This document shows positions 28,994 to 38,513 of a DNA stretch of 39,986 nt, piece by piece (position 1 is the first letter of the stretch; each line of letters starts with the position of its first letter). The notes under the pieces were generated by a model. The model was not told the origin of the DNA. It saw nothing but the letters and a program-made list of their open reading frames with translations, and ran no database searches. Position numbers and translations under genes: made by a program. The DNA is taken from positions 1 through 39,986 of the forward strand of contig QFXJ01000042.1 in assembly GCA_003402375.1 (NCBI GenBank), read 5' to 3'. This stretch comes from Candidatus Nitrotoga sp. CP45. GTDB lineage: Bacteria > Pseudomonadota > Gammaproteobacteria > Burkholderiales > Gallionellaceae.

Positions 28994-30061
28994 TTATTTC
29001 CCCAAAATAGCCCAATGCATTTCATGCAATGGCACTATTTTTTTTGCGGCGCCCAACTTAATAGCTTCTTTGGGCATGCCAAACACAACACACGTCGCTT
29101 CATCTTGCGCCACCGTGGGCGCGCCTGCGTCCAGCATTTCTTTCAGGCCGCGCGCGCCATCGTCACCCATGCCGGTCATGATGATGCCGGTGGCATTTTT
29201 TCCCGCAAACTTGGCCACCGATCGGAACAGTACATCCACTGACGGGCGATGACGGTTCACCAAAGGCCCATCCACTACTTCAACGTGGTAATACGCACCG
29301 CTGCGCTTTAACAGCATGTGCTTACCACCAGGCGCAATCAGGGCGAGACCTGGCATAACACGATCGTTATTTTTAGCCTCTCTCACTTCAATTTGGCACA
29401 GACCGTTGAGGCGTGAAGCAAATAAGGCAGTAAATTTTTCCGGCATATGCTGCACGATGACAATGCCGGGGCAGACTCGCGGCAAGGCTGTCAGCACGGC
29501 TTCCAAAGCTTGAGTGCCTCCAGTCGAGGTGCCGATGGCAACAATGCGTTCGGTGGTTTGCGCCATGGAGTGGGCAGTGGCTGCTGGAAGAATAGCATCG
29601 GCATTAAGTTTTTCCGCCACTTGCGGTAACGGTGTCGCCGCTCTGATCGTACGCCTGACGTTGGCCTGGGCTGCTGCCCTGACTGCAGTCACTAGATCGT
29701 TAGATGATTCCTGCAAAAAACTTTTCAACCCGACTTTAGGCTTGGTAATAATTTCAACTGCACCAGCGGCAAGCGCCTGCATGGTGGTTTCCGCGCCTTT
29801 TTCCGTGAGGGTTGAACAGATCACCACCGGTGTGGGGTGTTCGGCCATTATTTTTTTGAGGAAGGTGATACCGTCCATGCGTGGCATTTCCACATCCAGC
29901 ACAATCACATCCGGCCATTCGCGGGTCATTTTCTCCATGGCAAAAATTGGATCGGATGCCGCGCCAATTACCTGAATGTCCGGTTCCTGATCCAACACCG
30001 CCTGCAATACTTGTCGCACTACAGCCGAGTCGTCAACCAATAAGACTTTAATTTTTTTCAT
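28994..30061 (-). CDS. cheB: Chemotaxis methylesterase/glutamine deamidase
   Basis: A receiver domain (1-120) with D10, D11 and phospho-acceptor D56 ([11 protein letters not shown]) is joined to the CheB esterase domain (about 160-350). The catalytic Ser lies in [12 protein letters not shown], the His in [10 protein letters not shown] and the Asp in [14 protein letters not shown]. It removes methyl groups from receptors and deamidates Gln to lower kinase activity during adaptation. At 355 residues it is full length. It begins 16 bp after cheD, and is the last chemotaxis gene before the c-di-GMP gene. Phosphorylation by CheA should activate it. Confidence 0.96.
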   Translation of the reverse strand: MKKIKVLLVDDSAVVRQVLQAVLDQEPDIQVIGAASDPIFAMEKMTREWPDVIVLDVEMPRMDGITFLKKIMAEHPTPVVICSTLTEKGAETTMQALAAGAVEIITKPKVGLKSFLQESSNDLVTAVRAAAQANVRRTIRAATPLPQVAEKLNADAILPAATAHSMAQTTERIVAIGTSTGGTQALEAVLTALPRVCPGIVIVQHMPEKFTALFASRLNGLCQIEVREAKNNDRVMPGLALIAPGGKHMLLKRSGAYYHVEVVDGPLVNRHRPSVDVLFRSVAKFAGKNATGIIMTGMGDDGARGLKEMLDAGAPTVAQDEATCVVFGMPKEAIKLGAAKKIVPLHEMHWAILGK

Positions 30062-30077
30062 TTATTTATGCCCTTAA

Positions 30078-30608
30078 TCATGCCTGGATTGCGCCGGGTT
30101 TACGCACCCAGACACTGCCGTTACAAATATCAAACACAATTTGCCGATGGCTCGTCCCTCCCAAATCTTCAGCTGCAACCACAAATCCATGTGAAGCGAC
30201 AAGCGCGCGGGCAATCGTTATATTTTTACAAGATATGTTCATGCATGCATTGATGCTATCCATGCAACCATTAGGATCACACTGGTTCTTTTTTTTTATA
30301 CCGGGAAACATGTTGCCTGCCCCGAATAATTTCACGATATATTCTGAAGGATGTGTTTTCGCCGCACGAATTTCCTGCGCGAACATTTGCATGGCTTCCT
30401 TTGCGTAACGCCCATCAAGAGAAGCTCCTGAGGTGTTTTCCCGGGAAGGCAGCAGGTAGTGGCACATGCCACCAATCAGTTTTGTCGGGTGCCACATCGT
30501 GATCGATACACACGATCCAAGAAGAGTACGAAGACGGGTGTTCGTGTCACCGAAATAAAAATCGCCAGGCTGTAAGAATATCTCGATGACATGTTCAGAC
30601 TGCTTCAT
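30078..30608 (-). CDS. cheD: Chemoreceptor glutamine deamidase CheD
   Basis: The 176-residue CheD shows the Cys-His catalytic pair: TLLGSCVSITMWHP (C33) and GGMCHYLLP (H50). Later sequence FGAGNMFPG and NITIARALVASHGFVVAAEDLGGTSHRQI is diagnostic for the family. CheD deamidates receptor glutamines and in some bacteria works with CheC phosphatase; no cheC or cheZ is seen here. The start overlaps the cheR stop by 4 bp (ATGA), so translation is coupled. It is conserved across betaproteobacterial chemotaxis operons. Confidence 0.95.
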   Translation of the reverse strand: MKQSEHVIEIFLQPGDFYFGDTNTRLRTLLGSCVSITMWHPTKLIGGMCHYLLPSRENTSGASLDGRYAKEAMQMFAQEIRAAKTHPSEYIVKLFGAGNMFPGIKKKNQCDPNGCMDSINACMNISCKNITIARALVASHGFVVAAEDLGGTSHRQIVFDICNGSVWVRKPGAIQA

Positions 30609-31411
30609 GGCTTGCGGTATATAGACGGGGAAACCAACTTTAGGACATCGGTGATTCCGTTGAGGCTTTCAGAGTGGCTGACAATAAAATATCCGTCTGG
30701 CTTTAACAACGGCAACATCCGCGCTACAACTTGGCGCTTTGTATCCATGTCGAAATAGATCATGACATTACGCAGAAAAATAACGTCAAATTCGCCCAGC
30801 TTTGGTAGTGCTGTATTCAGGTTGACTTGCATGAATTGCATGCGACTGCGCAGGCTGCGCTCAATCATAAAAGTACCTTCCTGAGAGCCTGTACCCTTCA
30901 GGCAATACTTAGAAAGCAGAGGCTGCGGAATGTTGTGCGCCCGTTCCATGTCATAGTGGCCAGAGCGGGCTTTTTCGAGAACGCGAGTGCTGATGTCGGA
31001 CGCGACGATTTCCCAAGGTGTGCTGGACAAGCCATCGGCAAGTGTCATGGCAAGACTATAGGGTTCCTCGCCAGATGAGCTAGCTGCACTCCATAAACGA
31101 AATGTTTTGCCCACTTGTACCTTGGGTAAAACCTGTCTTTTCAGAAAATCGAAATGTTTTGGTTCGCGAAAAAAATAGGTTTCGTTGGTGGTAAGCAGAT
31201 CCAATGCAATCTGCAATTCCGCCGCTTCTGCATTCTGGGTGATCAACCGGAAATAATCACCATAACTGGTCAGTGCATGATGCTTCAGCCGCTTGGATAA
31301 ACGGCCTGAGACCAACGCTTTCTTTGCGTCAGAGAGACTAATTCCAGCAGTACGATGTAACCATGAACGGAACTGGTTAAATTCATCATCTCTTAGAGTT
31401 TCGGTATTCAT
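30605..31411 (-). CDS. cheR: Chemotaxis protein methyltransferase
   Basis: CheR uses S-adenosylmethionine to methylate receptor glutamates. The N-terminal helical domain (FNQFRSWLHRTAGISLSDAKKALVSGRLSKRLK) is followed by LLTTNETYFFREPKHF, SAM-binding LWSAASSSGEEPYSLAMTLAD, and DVIFLRNVMIYFDMDTKRQV, then GYFIVSHSESLNGI. It is 268 residues, the usual size. There is no pentapeptide-binding tail region of note. Start ATG 31411. A 172-bp gap lies before it, after the PAS receptor gene. Confidence 0.95.
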   Translation of the reverse strand: MNTETLRDDEFNQFRSWLHRTAGISLSDAKKALVSGRLSKRLKHHALTSYGDYFRLITQNAEAAELQIALDLLTTNETYFFREPKHFDFLKRQVLPKVQVGKTFRLWSAASSSGEEPYSLAMTLADGLSSTPWEIVASDISTRVLEKARSGHYDMERAHNIPQPLLSKYCLKGTGSQEGTFMIERSLRSRMQFMQVNLNTALPKLGEFDVIFLRNVMIYFDMDTKRQVVARMLPLLKPDGYFIVSHSESLNGITDVLKLVSPSIYRKP

Positions 31412-31583
31412 AGTTTTATTGTTCTACAGTTTGTTATAAACGTTTGGCTTACCTGAAATGGGCAAAACCACCCGAGTGGCGGGTACATGATGAGCTAAGC
31501 TTGGTACGATTAGACAATTTTAATCGTTTGCATCCAAACTGCGCTTACTCCTACCACTCCGATATATATTGCATGCACTGGCA

Positions 31584-33143
31584 TTAACCAGCCCGATGCC
31601 CAGCAAGATTTCTATCCTTGAAAAATCCCATGACCTGATGCAACAGATGTGCCTGACTGTGAACCTCTTCTGAGGACGCGGCTAACTGCTCGGACGCAGA
31701 AGCATTTTGTTGCGTGCATTGGCTCATCTGCGACATGGCAGTATTGATTTGGGCCGCACCACTCGATTGTTCTTCTGAAGCGGCGGTAATTTCCTGCACC
31801 AAATCTGAGGTTTTGTTAATTGCCGGCACCATTTCATTCAACAACTTGCCTGCCGCCTCGGCTTTCTGCACACTCCCAGATGCCAGTTCGTCGATTTCCT
31901 TCGCTGCAATCTGGCTACGCTCGGCCAGTTTGCGCACTTCCGCCGCCACCACAGCAAAGCCTTTTCCATGTTCGCCTGCCCGTGCAGCTTCGATTGCGGC
32001 ATTTAAGGCCAGCAAATTAGTTTGATAAGCAATATCGTCCACGATACCAATTTTGCTTGCAATTTGTTTCATCGCAGCCAATGTTTCTGTGACCGCTTTT
32101 CCTCCATCGACCGCCTGTTTAGCCGCTTGCATGGCCATGCCATCGGTGACCTTGGCGTTCTCGCTGTTCTGCGAAATCGAAGCGCTAATCTGCTCAACCG
32201 AGGCAGAAGTCTCTTCCACGCTCGCTGCTTGTTCACTGGATGATTGACTCAGGCTTTGCGCCGTCGCGCTCATTTCTTCAGATGCCGATGACAGCACGTT
32301 TGTGGCGCCACGAATATCAGAAACAATACTAGCGATGTTTCCGGCCATGGTATTAATCGCATGCATCAGACGTCCAATCTCAGTATGATTACCCGCCGAT
32401 TTCAGCAACTGAACGTCCCCAGAAGCAATGACTTGGCAAGTACGCACCGCATCGTCAAGCGGGCGCAACAATTTGTAAAGCAAGGACCACCATATCAACC
32501 CTACAGCTGCCAATGTAGCGGCAATAATCATGCCCAACCACACTGTAGCGGCACCCCCTGCCGTCCCTTGGCTCATCTGTAACAGCCGCCCCCCGCCCAA
32601 GATAACGACCATGCCAATAAAAATACAAGCAGCCGATATTCGAGCCTTGAGGCTCATTTCACTGATAGCCGCCAGGCAACCGCGCCAGCCGGTTGAAACA
32701 ATTTGTCCTTCTTTGACCGTGATCCCTCTCGCGGTTCCGTCACGAAACTGGCGGTAAACTCGCTCCGCACGCTCCACCTGCGCACGGGTTGGCTTTGTGC
32801 GCAAGGACATGTATCCGGTAATTCGTCCGTCTTCGTAAATAGGGTTGGCGTTCGCCTCTATCCAGTAATAATCACCATTCTTGCACCGATTTTTGACCAT
32901 CCCGCGCCATGGCTTTCCAGCTTTTAATGTTTTCCACAAATCGCCGAACGCCGCTGGCGGCATATCTGGGTGACGCACAATATTATGATGGGCGCCCATT
33001 AAATCTTCCGCCGAAAATCCACTAATCTCCATGAAAGTGCTGTTGACGTAAGTAATTTGTCCCTTGGTATCCGTTTTTGAAACGATGTATTCACCATCTT
33101 TGAGATGACGCTCAACGTTAGTTACTGGCATGTTTACGCGCAT
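31584..33143 (-). CDS. Aer-like PAS methyl-accepting chemotaxis protein
   Basis: A cytoplasmic N-terminal PAS domain (about 10-115) has the Aer pattern: [56 protein letters not shown]. Two TM segments (about 165-183 and 200-220) follow with almost no periplasmic part, then HAMP and a receptor signalling domain with [26 protein letters not shown]. Aer-type PAS domains bind FAD and sense redox or energy state; the FAD site here is inferred. I use ATG 33143 because AGGGGA precedes it with 7 bases, giving 519 residues; a farther start at 33185 is possible. C-terminal end lacks an obvious CheR tether pentapeptide. Confidence 0.93.
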   Translation of the reverse strand: MRVNMPVTNVERHLKDGEYIVSKTDTKGQITYVNSTFMEISGFSAEDLMGAHHNIVRHPDMPPAAFGDLWKTLKAGKPWRGMVKNRCKNGDYYWIEANANPIYEDGRITGYMSLRTKPTRAQVERAERVYRQFRDGTARGITVKEGQIVSTGWRGCLAAISEMSLKARISAACIFIGMVVILGGGRLLQMSQGTAGGAATVWLGMIIAATLAAVGLIWWSLLYKLLRPLDDAVRTCQVIASGDVQLLKSAGNHTEIGRLMHAINTMAGNIASIVSDIRGATNVLSSASEEMSATAQSLSQSSSEQAASVEETSASVEQISASISQNSENAKVTDGMAMQAAKQAVDGGKAVTETLAAMKQIASKIGIVDDIAYQTNLLALNAAIEAARAGEHGKGFAVVAAEVRKLAERSQIAAKEIDELASGSVQKAEAAGKLLNEMVPAINKTSDLVQEITAASEEQSSGAAQINTAMSQMSQCTQQNASASEQLAASSEEVHSQAHLLHQVMGFFKDRNLAGHRAG

Positions 33144-33180
33144 AGTATTTCCCCTATTTAAATGTATAGCATTGTTCAGC

Positions 33181-33205
33181 CACAAAGATTTCTTTCAACT
33201 TTGTG
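33181..33205. other. Short stem-loop before the PAS receptor gene
   Basis: Arms CACAAAG (33181-33187) and CTTTGTG (33199-33205) form a 7-bp stem with an 11-base loop, 28 bp upstream of the next larger hairpin (33233-33265). Both lie between cheW and the PAS receptor gene. Confidence 0.4.
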
Positions 33206-33232
33206 AAGAACGCCTAACCTTCACGTATCGGT

Positions 33233-33265
33233 CCTGTCGCAGTGTTTTTTAACACTGACGACAGG
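33233..33265. other. Long stem-loop between cheW and the PAS receptor gene
   Basis: Arms CCTGTCGCAGTGTT (33233-33246) and AACACTG-A-CGACAGG (33251-33265) form a 14-bp stem with one bulged A and a 4-base loop. No T run follows on either strand. Its place inside the chemotaxis operon (minus-strand transcript between cheW and the next gene) suggests mRNA processing or partial termination that would set receptor and adaptation enzymes at a different level than cheA/cheW. Confidence 0.6.
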
Positions 33266-33312
33266 GCATATACAGTCAGTAATCAACCACCTTCACTAAC
33301 TATAGTGGTCAG

Positions 33313-33864
33313 TTATTGCTGGCCTATGCTTAACACTTCAGAACTTACCTCTATCCCGTTTGCCCCTGAAAGCATGGCCATTTCATCCACCGACAGCACA
33401 CGGTCAGCATTGAGTATGATGACGAACTGGCCATCCACTTTACCCATGCCACTAATAAAGTCAGCCCGGATTCTGGCACCAAAACTCGGTGCCGGCTCAA
33501 TGTCAGCGGCAGGTATTTCCAGCACTTCTGATACCGAGTCCACAACCACTCCAACATCCTGCTTTTCGTCATCCCCTTCGACTTCAATGATAACAATACA
33601 GCTACGCCGCGTGACTTCGGATGCAGTGCGGCCAAAGCGGGCCGACATATCCACCACCGGCACCACTGCGCCCCGCAAATTAATCACGCCGCGAATAAAA
33701 TCGGGCATCATCGGTACGGTAGTAAGGTTGCCGTATTCGATGATCTCCTTGATACCAAGGATACTGATAGCAAACATCTCGCCACCGATCAAAAAAGTGA
33801 GATATTGCCCCTTTTCCTGCTGCAAAACAGCCGCATAAATTTCATTTTTGGCTAGTGCGCCCAT
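33313..33864 (-). CDS. cheW: Chemotaxis coupling protein
   Basis: The 183-residue SH3-like CheW links receptors with CheA in the signalling array. The typical order is QYLTFLIGGEMFAISILGIKEIIEYGNLTTVPMMPDFIRGVINLRGAVVPVVDMSARFGR, then VIIEVEGDDEKQDVGVVVDSVSEVLEIPAADIEPAPSFG. The RGVINLRG stretch with the conserved Arg is the receptor contact. It starts 12 bp after the preceding receptor stop. Only one CheW is present in this operon, so it probably serves all the receptors here. Confidence 0.95.
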   Translation of the reverse strand: MGALAKNEIYAAVLQQEKGQYLTFLIGGEMFAISILGIKEIIEYGNLTTVPMMPDFIRGVINLRGAVVPVVDMSARFGRTASEVTRRSCIVIIEVEGDDEKQDVGVVVDSVSEVLEIPAADIEPAPSFGARIRADFISGMGKVDGQFVIILNADRVLSVDEMAMLSGANGIEVSSEVLSIGQQ

Positions 33865-33876
33865 GGCTGTCTCCTA

Positions 33877-35517
33877 TTAGAATCGAGCAAATTCAGCTTC
33901 ATTTGGGATACCGGCAAGGGCGTGCATAGCAGCCTTCGCCTTGGCCGGACGCATAGCTTTATTATTAGATGTCGCCACCTTGTTCACGGCAGCCTGACGC
34001 TGTTGGTTGCCAGCGGTATTTTCAACCTTAAAGAACCCCATCGTCTGTTGCAGTTGTTCCGCCTGACCGCTCATTTCTTCAGCGGTTGCAGCCAGCTCTT
34101 CGGATGCGGATGCATTCTGCTGGGTGATCTGGCTTAACTGACTCATGGCGGTATTAATCTGGCTCACGCCGGAAGATTGTTCTTCCGATGCGGCACTAAT
34201 CTCTTGTACCAGATCAGAAGTCTTGTTGATGGAAGGCACCATTTCGTCCAACAGCTTGCCCGCTTTCTCCGCCATCCCTACACTGCTGGAAGCCAACTGA
34301 CCAATTTCCTGCGCCGCTACCTGGCTGCGTTCTGCCAGTTTGCGCACCTCCGCTGCCACCACCGCGAAACCCTTGCCGTGTTCACCCGCACGGGCTGCCT
34401 CAATAGCGGCATTGAGCGCCAGCAAATTCGTCTGATAGGCAATGTCGTCGATAATGCTGATTTTTTTGGCAATTTCCTTCATGGCAGACACAGTCTGTTG
34501 CACTGATTCGCCACCCTCGGTAGCTTCCTTGGCAGCTTTGCTGGCCATACCGTCGGTAACCTTGGCATTTTCGGTGTTCTGATTGATGGAAGCACTCATC
34601 TGCTCGACCGATGCGCTGGTTTCCTCCACACTGGCTGCTTGTTCGCTGGTGGCCTGGCTCATGGATTGGGCGGTCGCGCTTACTTCTTCGGAAGCGCTGG
34701 AAAGACTATCCGAGGCACTACGTACTTCGGTAACAACCTGCGACAATTTGCCCACCATGTTTTGCATGGCTGCGAGCAGCTGGCCGGTTTCATCTTTAGA
34801 CGTCACCTCGATCTTTGCAGTCAGGTCTCCTTCGGCCAACTGGTTTGATACGTTCACGGCGATATTCAACGGCCCGGTTATACTGCGCGTGACCCAGAAA
34901 GCGATACCCGCGGCCAATGCCAAGGCAATTCCTACCAGCGCCAGCATCACGTTGCGTGCCATGTTATAGCTTTCGGTAGCTTCCTTGACGGCTGTCGTTA
35001 CCAATTCAGTTTGAAAATCGTTAAATTTATTCAAGCTGGCTTGATAAGCGCCCAAGATGGGACGCAGTACATTCTGCAAATACGCCCGCGCTTCATCATT
35101 CTTCCCTTCATTAACAATATTAATTAATGTCTTATAGCCATCAACATATTTTGTTCTTGCATCCAGAACTTGCTGCAGCATCTCCTTTCCTTTCGGCAAG
35201 ATAACTATTTTTTGCAATTTCTCTACGTTTTCTGCAATTTTATTCTTCGATTCAATAATTTTTCCTTCTTGTTTCTTCATGTCATCACGGCTATCAGTGA
35301 GCATCATGTTTCTTAGCGCGATGGCAATGGCAGTGGATTCGTTCTTTATATCCGTCACTACACCCATTTTCATATACCGATCATTAACGATAAGATTCAG
35401 CATATCGTTTTGCTGCGAAAGCCGCGAAATAGCTAACGTCGCGATTATTACCAGCAAAATCACCACCAAGCCAAAACCGAACCCCAAACGCATACCTATT
35501 TTCATATTTTTAAACAT
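33877..35517 (-). CDS. Methyl-accepting chemotaxis protein, 4HB type
   Basis: TM1 (about 9-31) is followed by a ~155-residue periplasmic helical domain of the 4HB type (NDRYMKMGVVTDIKNESTAIAIALRNMMLTDSRDD), TM2 (about 188-208), HAMP (SITGPLNIAVNVSNQLAEGDLTAKIEV) and a signalling hairpin with [26 protein letters not shown]. The tail ends basic and then ANEAEFARF with no clear NWETF pentapeptide. Length is 546. Four-helix-bundle receptors sense amino acids or other small ligands, but the ligand here cannot be read. It is 57 bp after cheA. It shares most of the signalling tip with the PAS receptor next door. Confidence 0.95.
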   Translation of the reverse strand: MFKNMKIGMRLGFGFGLVVILLVIIATLAISRLSQQNDMLNLIVNDRYMKMGVVTDIKNESTAIAIALRNMMLTDSRDDMKKQEGKIIESKNKIAENVEKLQKIVILPKGKEMLQQVLDARTKYVDGYKTLINIVNEGKNDEARAYLQNVLRPILGAYQASLNKFNDFQTELVTTAVKEATESYNMARNVMLALVGIALALAAGIAFWVTRSITGPLNIAVNVSNQLAEGDLTAKIEVTSKDETGQLLAAMQNMVGKLSQVVTEVRSASDSLSSASEEVSATAQSMSQATSEQAASVEETSASVEQMSASINQNTENAKVTDGMASKAAKEATEGGESVQQTVSAMKEIAKKISIIDDIAYQTNLLALNAAIEAARAGEHGKGFAVVAAEVRKLAERSQVAAQEIGQLASSSVGMAEKAGKLLDEMVPSINKTSDLVQEISAASEEQSSGVSQINTAMSQLSQITQQNASASEELAATAEEMSGQAEQLQQTMGFFKVENTAGNQQRQAAVNKVATSNNKAMRPAKAKAAMHALAGIPNEAEFARF

Positions 35518-35574
35518 AATTGTTCTCCCCGTGAATATTTTAAGTAAAGTTTATAAAATTTAATGACACGATAA

Positions 35575-37764
35575 TTAATGTGTAAGTTGCCTGGTTGTAA
35601 CATGCTGAGATTCTCGATTGACAGCCTGCTGAACCAACGATGGCACATCCAAAATAAGCGCCACTTCGCCACTACCGAGTATGGTGGAGCCACTGATGCC
35701 GCGCAGGGTACTAAATATCTTGCCCAGTGGTTTTATTACGGTCTGGAATTCGCCCATTAGCTCGTCTACAACCAGCCCTGCTTTTTGGCCTGCGCAAGTC
35801 ACCACGACAACGTTCTCGCGCCGAGCTCCCGCACCCTCAACTTCGAAATGGTCGCGCAACATGACAAAAGGCAATACCTCGCCGCGCAGATTGAGATAGC
35901 TGCGCTCGCGCGTTAACTGGCGGTCAGTTTCGGTTAACTCTATACATTCCTGCACCATATCCAGCGGCACGATGTAGCTGGATTTGCCGACTCCAACCAG
36001 AAAGCCGTCGATAATCGCGAGGGTAAGCGGCAAACGAATACTGACTGTAGTGCCCTGGCCTACCGCGCTGTCCAAACTCACAGTACCGCGCAGAGCGGTG
36101 ATATTGCGTTTAACCACGTCCATCCCTACGCCTCGACCTGAGATACTGGTTATAGCTTCTGCGGTAGAGAAACCTGCTTCAAAAATCATGTTGAATATTT
36201 CATGATCAGGCGGTGTTACGTTAGGGGCAATCAGGCCGCGATCCCTGGCCTTCTGCAGGATTCGATCGCGGTTAAGACCCCCTCCATCATCGACAATCTC
36301 AATCACGATACTTCCTGAATCGTGATAAGCGTTAAGCCGCAGCGTGCCTTTGGCTGTCTTACCCTTTGCCTGTCTAATTGAAGCCGACTCGATACCGTGA
36401 TCCATGGCATTACGCACCAGATGCATGAGTGGATCTCCAATTTTTTCCACAACGGTCTTGTCCAGCTCGGCATCTGCACCGGTAATTACCAGTTCAATAT
36501 CCTTGCCAAGTTCACGGCCTACATCACGCACCACACGCTGAAAACGGTTGAAAGTTTCACCGATTGGAACCATGCGCAAGCGCAACGCGCCATCGCGGAT
36601 TTCCTCCACCAACCCCGACATCACCGAAGCGGCTTCCTGTAATGAATTATCGTTCACGCGCTGGGCAAGCAAGCTTACACCAGCTCCGGCTATGACCAAT
36701 TCACCAACCATAGTGATTAGTTCGTCCAGTTTATCGGCATGCACGCGAATGTAACGGTTTTCCTTGTTTTTGCTATCTTTGGATTGGGTTTGCTTATCCA
36801 AAGCAGCTTGCACGACCTCATGTTCAACCGAACGTTGCTCCACCAAAATTTCGCCCAAAGGTGTTGTCGAACCGTCCGGACGTGCACTGGTTTGTTGTTC
36901 GCTTAACCCAGATTCAAGCTCTTGTTGGGTAAGGGCCCCTGTAGCCACTAAAATTTCACCCAAGCGTGTTTCACTTTCTGGCAACGAGCGAATTAATTCG
37001 ATGTATTCCGTGAGTTTGCTGTGCGGTGGCAAAATATGGACAAGGCTGCCTTCCCGCGCAAATTCAAATACTCCGGCGATAGTCGCCTTATCGGCATCTG
37101 ATTTAAAATCAATTTCAAAACCGAGGTAGCACGATTCCGCGTCCATTTCATCGGCAAACGGCAAGGCATCGAACATGGTGGTGATAGAAACAATTTCTCC
37201 GAGAGTAGATAAATAGCGAAGGAAAGAAAGTGGATCCATCCCATCTCTCATTACGTTCTGACCAAAGCGCAAAGAGATATGCCAATTGTCCGTCTCTACC
37301 AAACCACCACCGCTGGATTGCAATGGAATTTCTTCCTCAACTTGAACCGCATGGCTTATCCCAGAACTATCTTGGTAGGCTTGAAGCCGAATACGCAAAC
37401 CATTTTCCCGAACAATAGCTTCTGCATCCAATTGTTCGCCTTGGGCAGCAACAACATTAACCAAGTGCAACATGTGATCGCCGCTTTCAAGCAGTACCGC
37501 GATCAGATTAGCCTCAATAACAACGTCTCCATCGCGTACCCTGTCCAGCACATCTTCAACAATATGGGTGAAACTGACGATGGGATCCAACCCAAACAAA
37601 CCGGCTGATCCTTTGATAGTGTGTGCAGCGCGGAATATAGCGCCAATCGTGTCGGCATCATTCGGATCAACTTCAAGCCGCAACAGCGCGTCCTCCATAT
37701 CTTGCAGAAGCTCGCGTGCTTCGGCGATGTAAGTTTGCAGTGCTTGATCGAGATCTAAACTCAT
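35575..37764 (-). CDS. cheA: Chemotaxis histidine kinase CheA, with T2SSE-like insert
   Basis: An HPt domain (1-110, phospho-His H48 in RAAHTIKGSAGLF) is followed by a middle part (about 161-248, HISLRFGQNVMRDGMDPLSFLRYLSTLGEIVSI). Two short repeats at about 267-325, TRLGEILVATGALTQQELE and PLGEILVEQRSVEHEVV, look like the T2SSE N-terminal motif. Then come the dimer domain (from ~335), kinase N-box LVRNAMDHGIE, G1 VDDGGGLNRD, G2 GRGVGMDVV and the CheW-like tail. It phosphorylates CheY and CheB. There is no ordinary P2 CheY-binding domain that I can name. ATG 37764 starts 2 bp after the STAS gene. Confidence 0.95.
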   Translation of the reverse strand: MSLDLDQALQTYIAEARELLQDMEDALLRLEVDPNDADTIGAIFRAAHTIKGSAGLFGLDPIVSFTHIVEDVLDRVRDGDVVIEANLIAVLLESGDHMLHLVNVVAAQGEQLDAEAIVRENGLRIRLQAYQDSSGISHAVQVEEEIPLQSSGGGLVETDNWHISLRFGQNVMRDGMDPLSFLRYLSTLGEIVSITTMFDALPFADEMDAESCYLGFEIDFKSDADKATIAGVFEFAREGSLVHILPPHSKLTEYIELIRSLPESETRLGEILVATGALTQQELESGLSEQQTSARPDGSTTPLGEILVEQRSVEHEVVQAALDKQTQSKDSKNKENRYIRVHADKLDELITMVGELVIAGAGVSLLAQRVNDNSLQEAASVMSGLVEEIRDGALRLRMVPIGETFNRFQRVVRDVGRELGKDIELVITGADAELDKTVVEKIGDPLMHLVRNAMDHGIESASIRQAKGKTAKGTLRLNAYHDSGSIVIEIVDDGGGLNRDRILQKARDRGLIAPNVTPPDHEIFNMIFEAGFSTAEAITSISGRGVGMDVVKRNITALRGTVSLDSAVGQGTTVSIRLPLTLAIIDGFLVGVGKSSYIVPLDMVQECIELTETDRQLTRERSYLNLRGEVLPFVMLRDHFEVEGAGARRENVVVVTCAGQKAGLVVDELMGEFQTVIKPLGKIFSTLRGISGSTILGSGEVALILDVPSLVQQAVNRESQHVTTRQLTH

Positions 37765-37766
37765 TT

Positions 37767-38102
37767 TTATTGTCCTTTTTTCTCATTGCAAGAAAGTACT
37801 ACCGGGTCGCCAAAATATGGCGCCAAATTGCACATATCCAGCACATCCAGCACCGCACGGCTGTGCCCGGTTAATCGCAGGCTAGTACCGTGCCTTTCAG
37901 CTTCGCGCTTAGCCAAGATAAGAATTTGCAGACCAGCGCTATCCATTTCACTAACCTCTGATAAATCAATTTCCCGCTCACACGGCTGAGCCATATGGGT
38001 CATTAATTCATCCTTTATTTCAGCGGCAGTGTAGATAGTCATGTCGCCATCAATATGCAGTAAAGACTGTCCATCTTTATTTGTTGTTGAACGGATAGGC
38101 AT
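37767..38102 (-). CDS. STAS domain protein in chemotaxis operon
   Basis: This 111-residue anti-anti-sigma-like STAS domain has the switch-Ser motif in DLSEVSEMDSAGLQILILA, where the family phosphorylation site is the Ser of D-S-A-G. Strands ending LRLTGHSRAVLDVLDMCNLAPYFG complete the fold. STAS proteins bind a partner kinase or NTP-sensing protein in sigma or stress switches; here a link with CheA or a flagellar switch is possible but unknown. It is between cheY (33 bp) and cheA (2 bp), so co-translated with cheA. No SpoIIAB-like kinase is seen in the window. Confidence 0.87.
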   Translation of the reverse strand: MPIRSTTNKDGQSLLHIDGDMTIYTAAEIKDELMTHMAQPCEREIDLSEVSEMDSAGLQILILAKREAERHGTSLRLTGHSRAVLDVLDMCNLAPYFGDPVVLSCNEKKGQ

Positions 38103-38135
38103 GATATTTCCTTATGTAGTCCTCATTGCCAATCT

Positions 38136-38504
38136 TCATGGCAATATCAATTTAGCCACGGCGGTAAGCATTTGCGCCGGTTGGAACGGTTTAACGACCC
38201 AAGCCTTGGCACCTGCTGCCTGCCCTTCCTGTTTCTTTCCTTCCTGAGACTCAGTGGTGAGCATGATGATCGGCGTGAACTTGTAATTAGGCAGTTTTTT
38301 AACTTCTTTGACGAAGGTAATCCCATCCATGTTGGGCATGTTCACATCGCTAATTATGAGATGAATTTTTTGCCCATTAAGTTTTGTCAGGGCATCCTTG
38401 CCATCACATCCCTCAATCACGTCATAGCCTGCACCTTTTAATGCGATGCTGACGACCTGCCTCACACTTGCGGAATCGTCAACTATCAATATTGCCTTAC
38501 CCAT
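38136..38504 (-). CDS. cheY: Chemotaxis response regulator CheY
   Basis: The single receiver domain of 122 residues has D9-D10, phospho-acceptor D53 (LIISDVNMPNMDG), switch Thr in MLTTES and Lys in WVVKPFQP. Phospho-CheY binds the flagellar switch to change rotation. No DNA-binding or output part exists, and no CheZ gene is seen nearby. GGAG is before ATG 38504. It sits 9 bp after the first receptor gene of the operon. Confidence 0.95.
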   Translation of the reverse strand: MGKAILIVDDSASVRQVVSIALKGAGYDVIEGCDGKDALTKLNGQKIHLIISDVNMPNMDGITFVKEVKKLPNYKFTPIIMLTTESQEGKKQEGQAAGAKAWVVKPFQPAQMLTAVAKLILP

Positions 38505-38513
38505 ACTCCCCTC

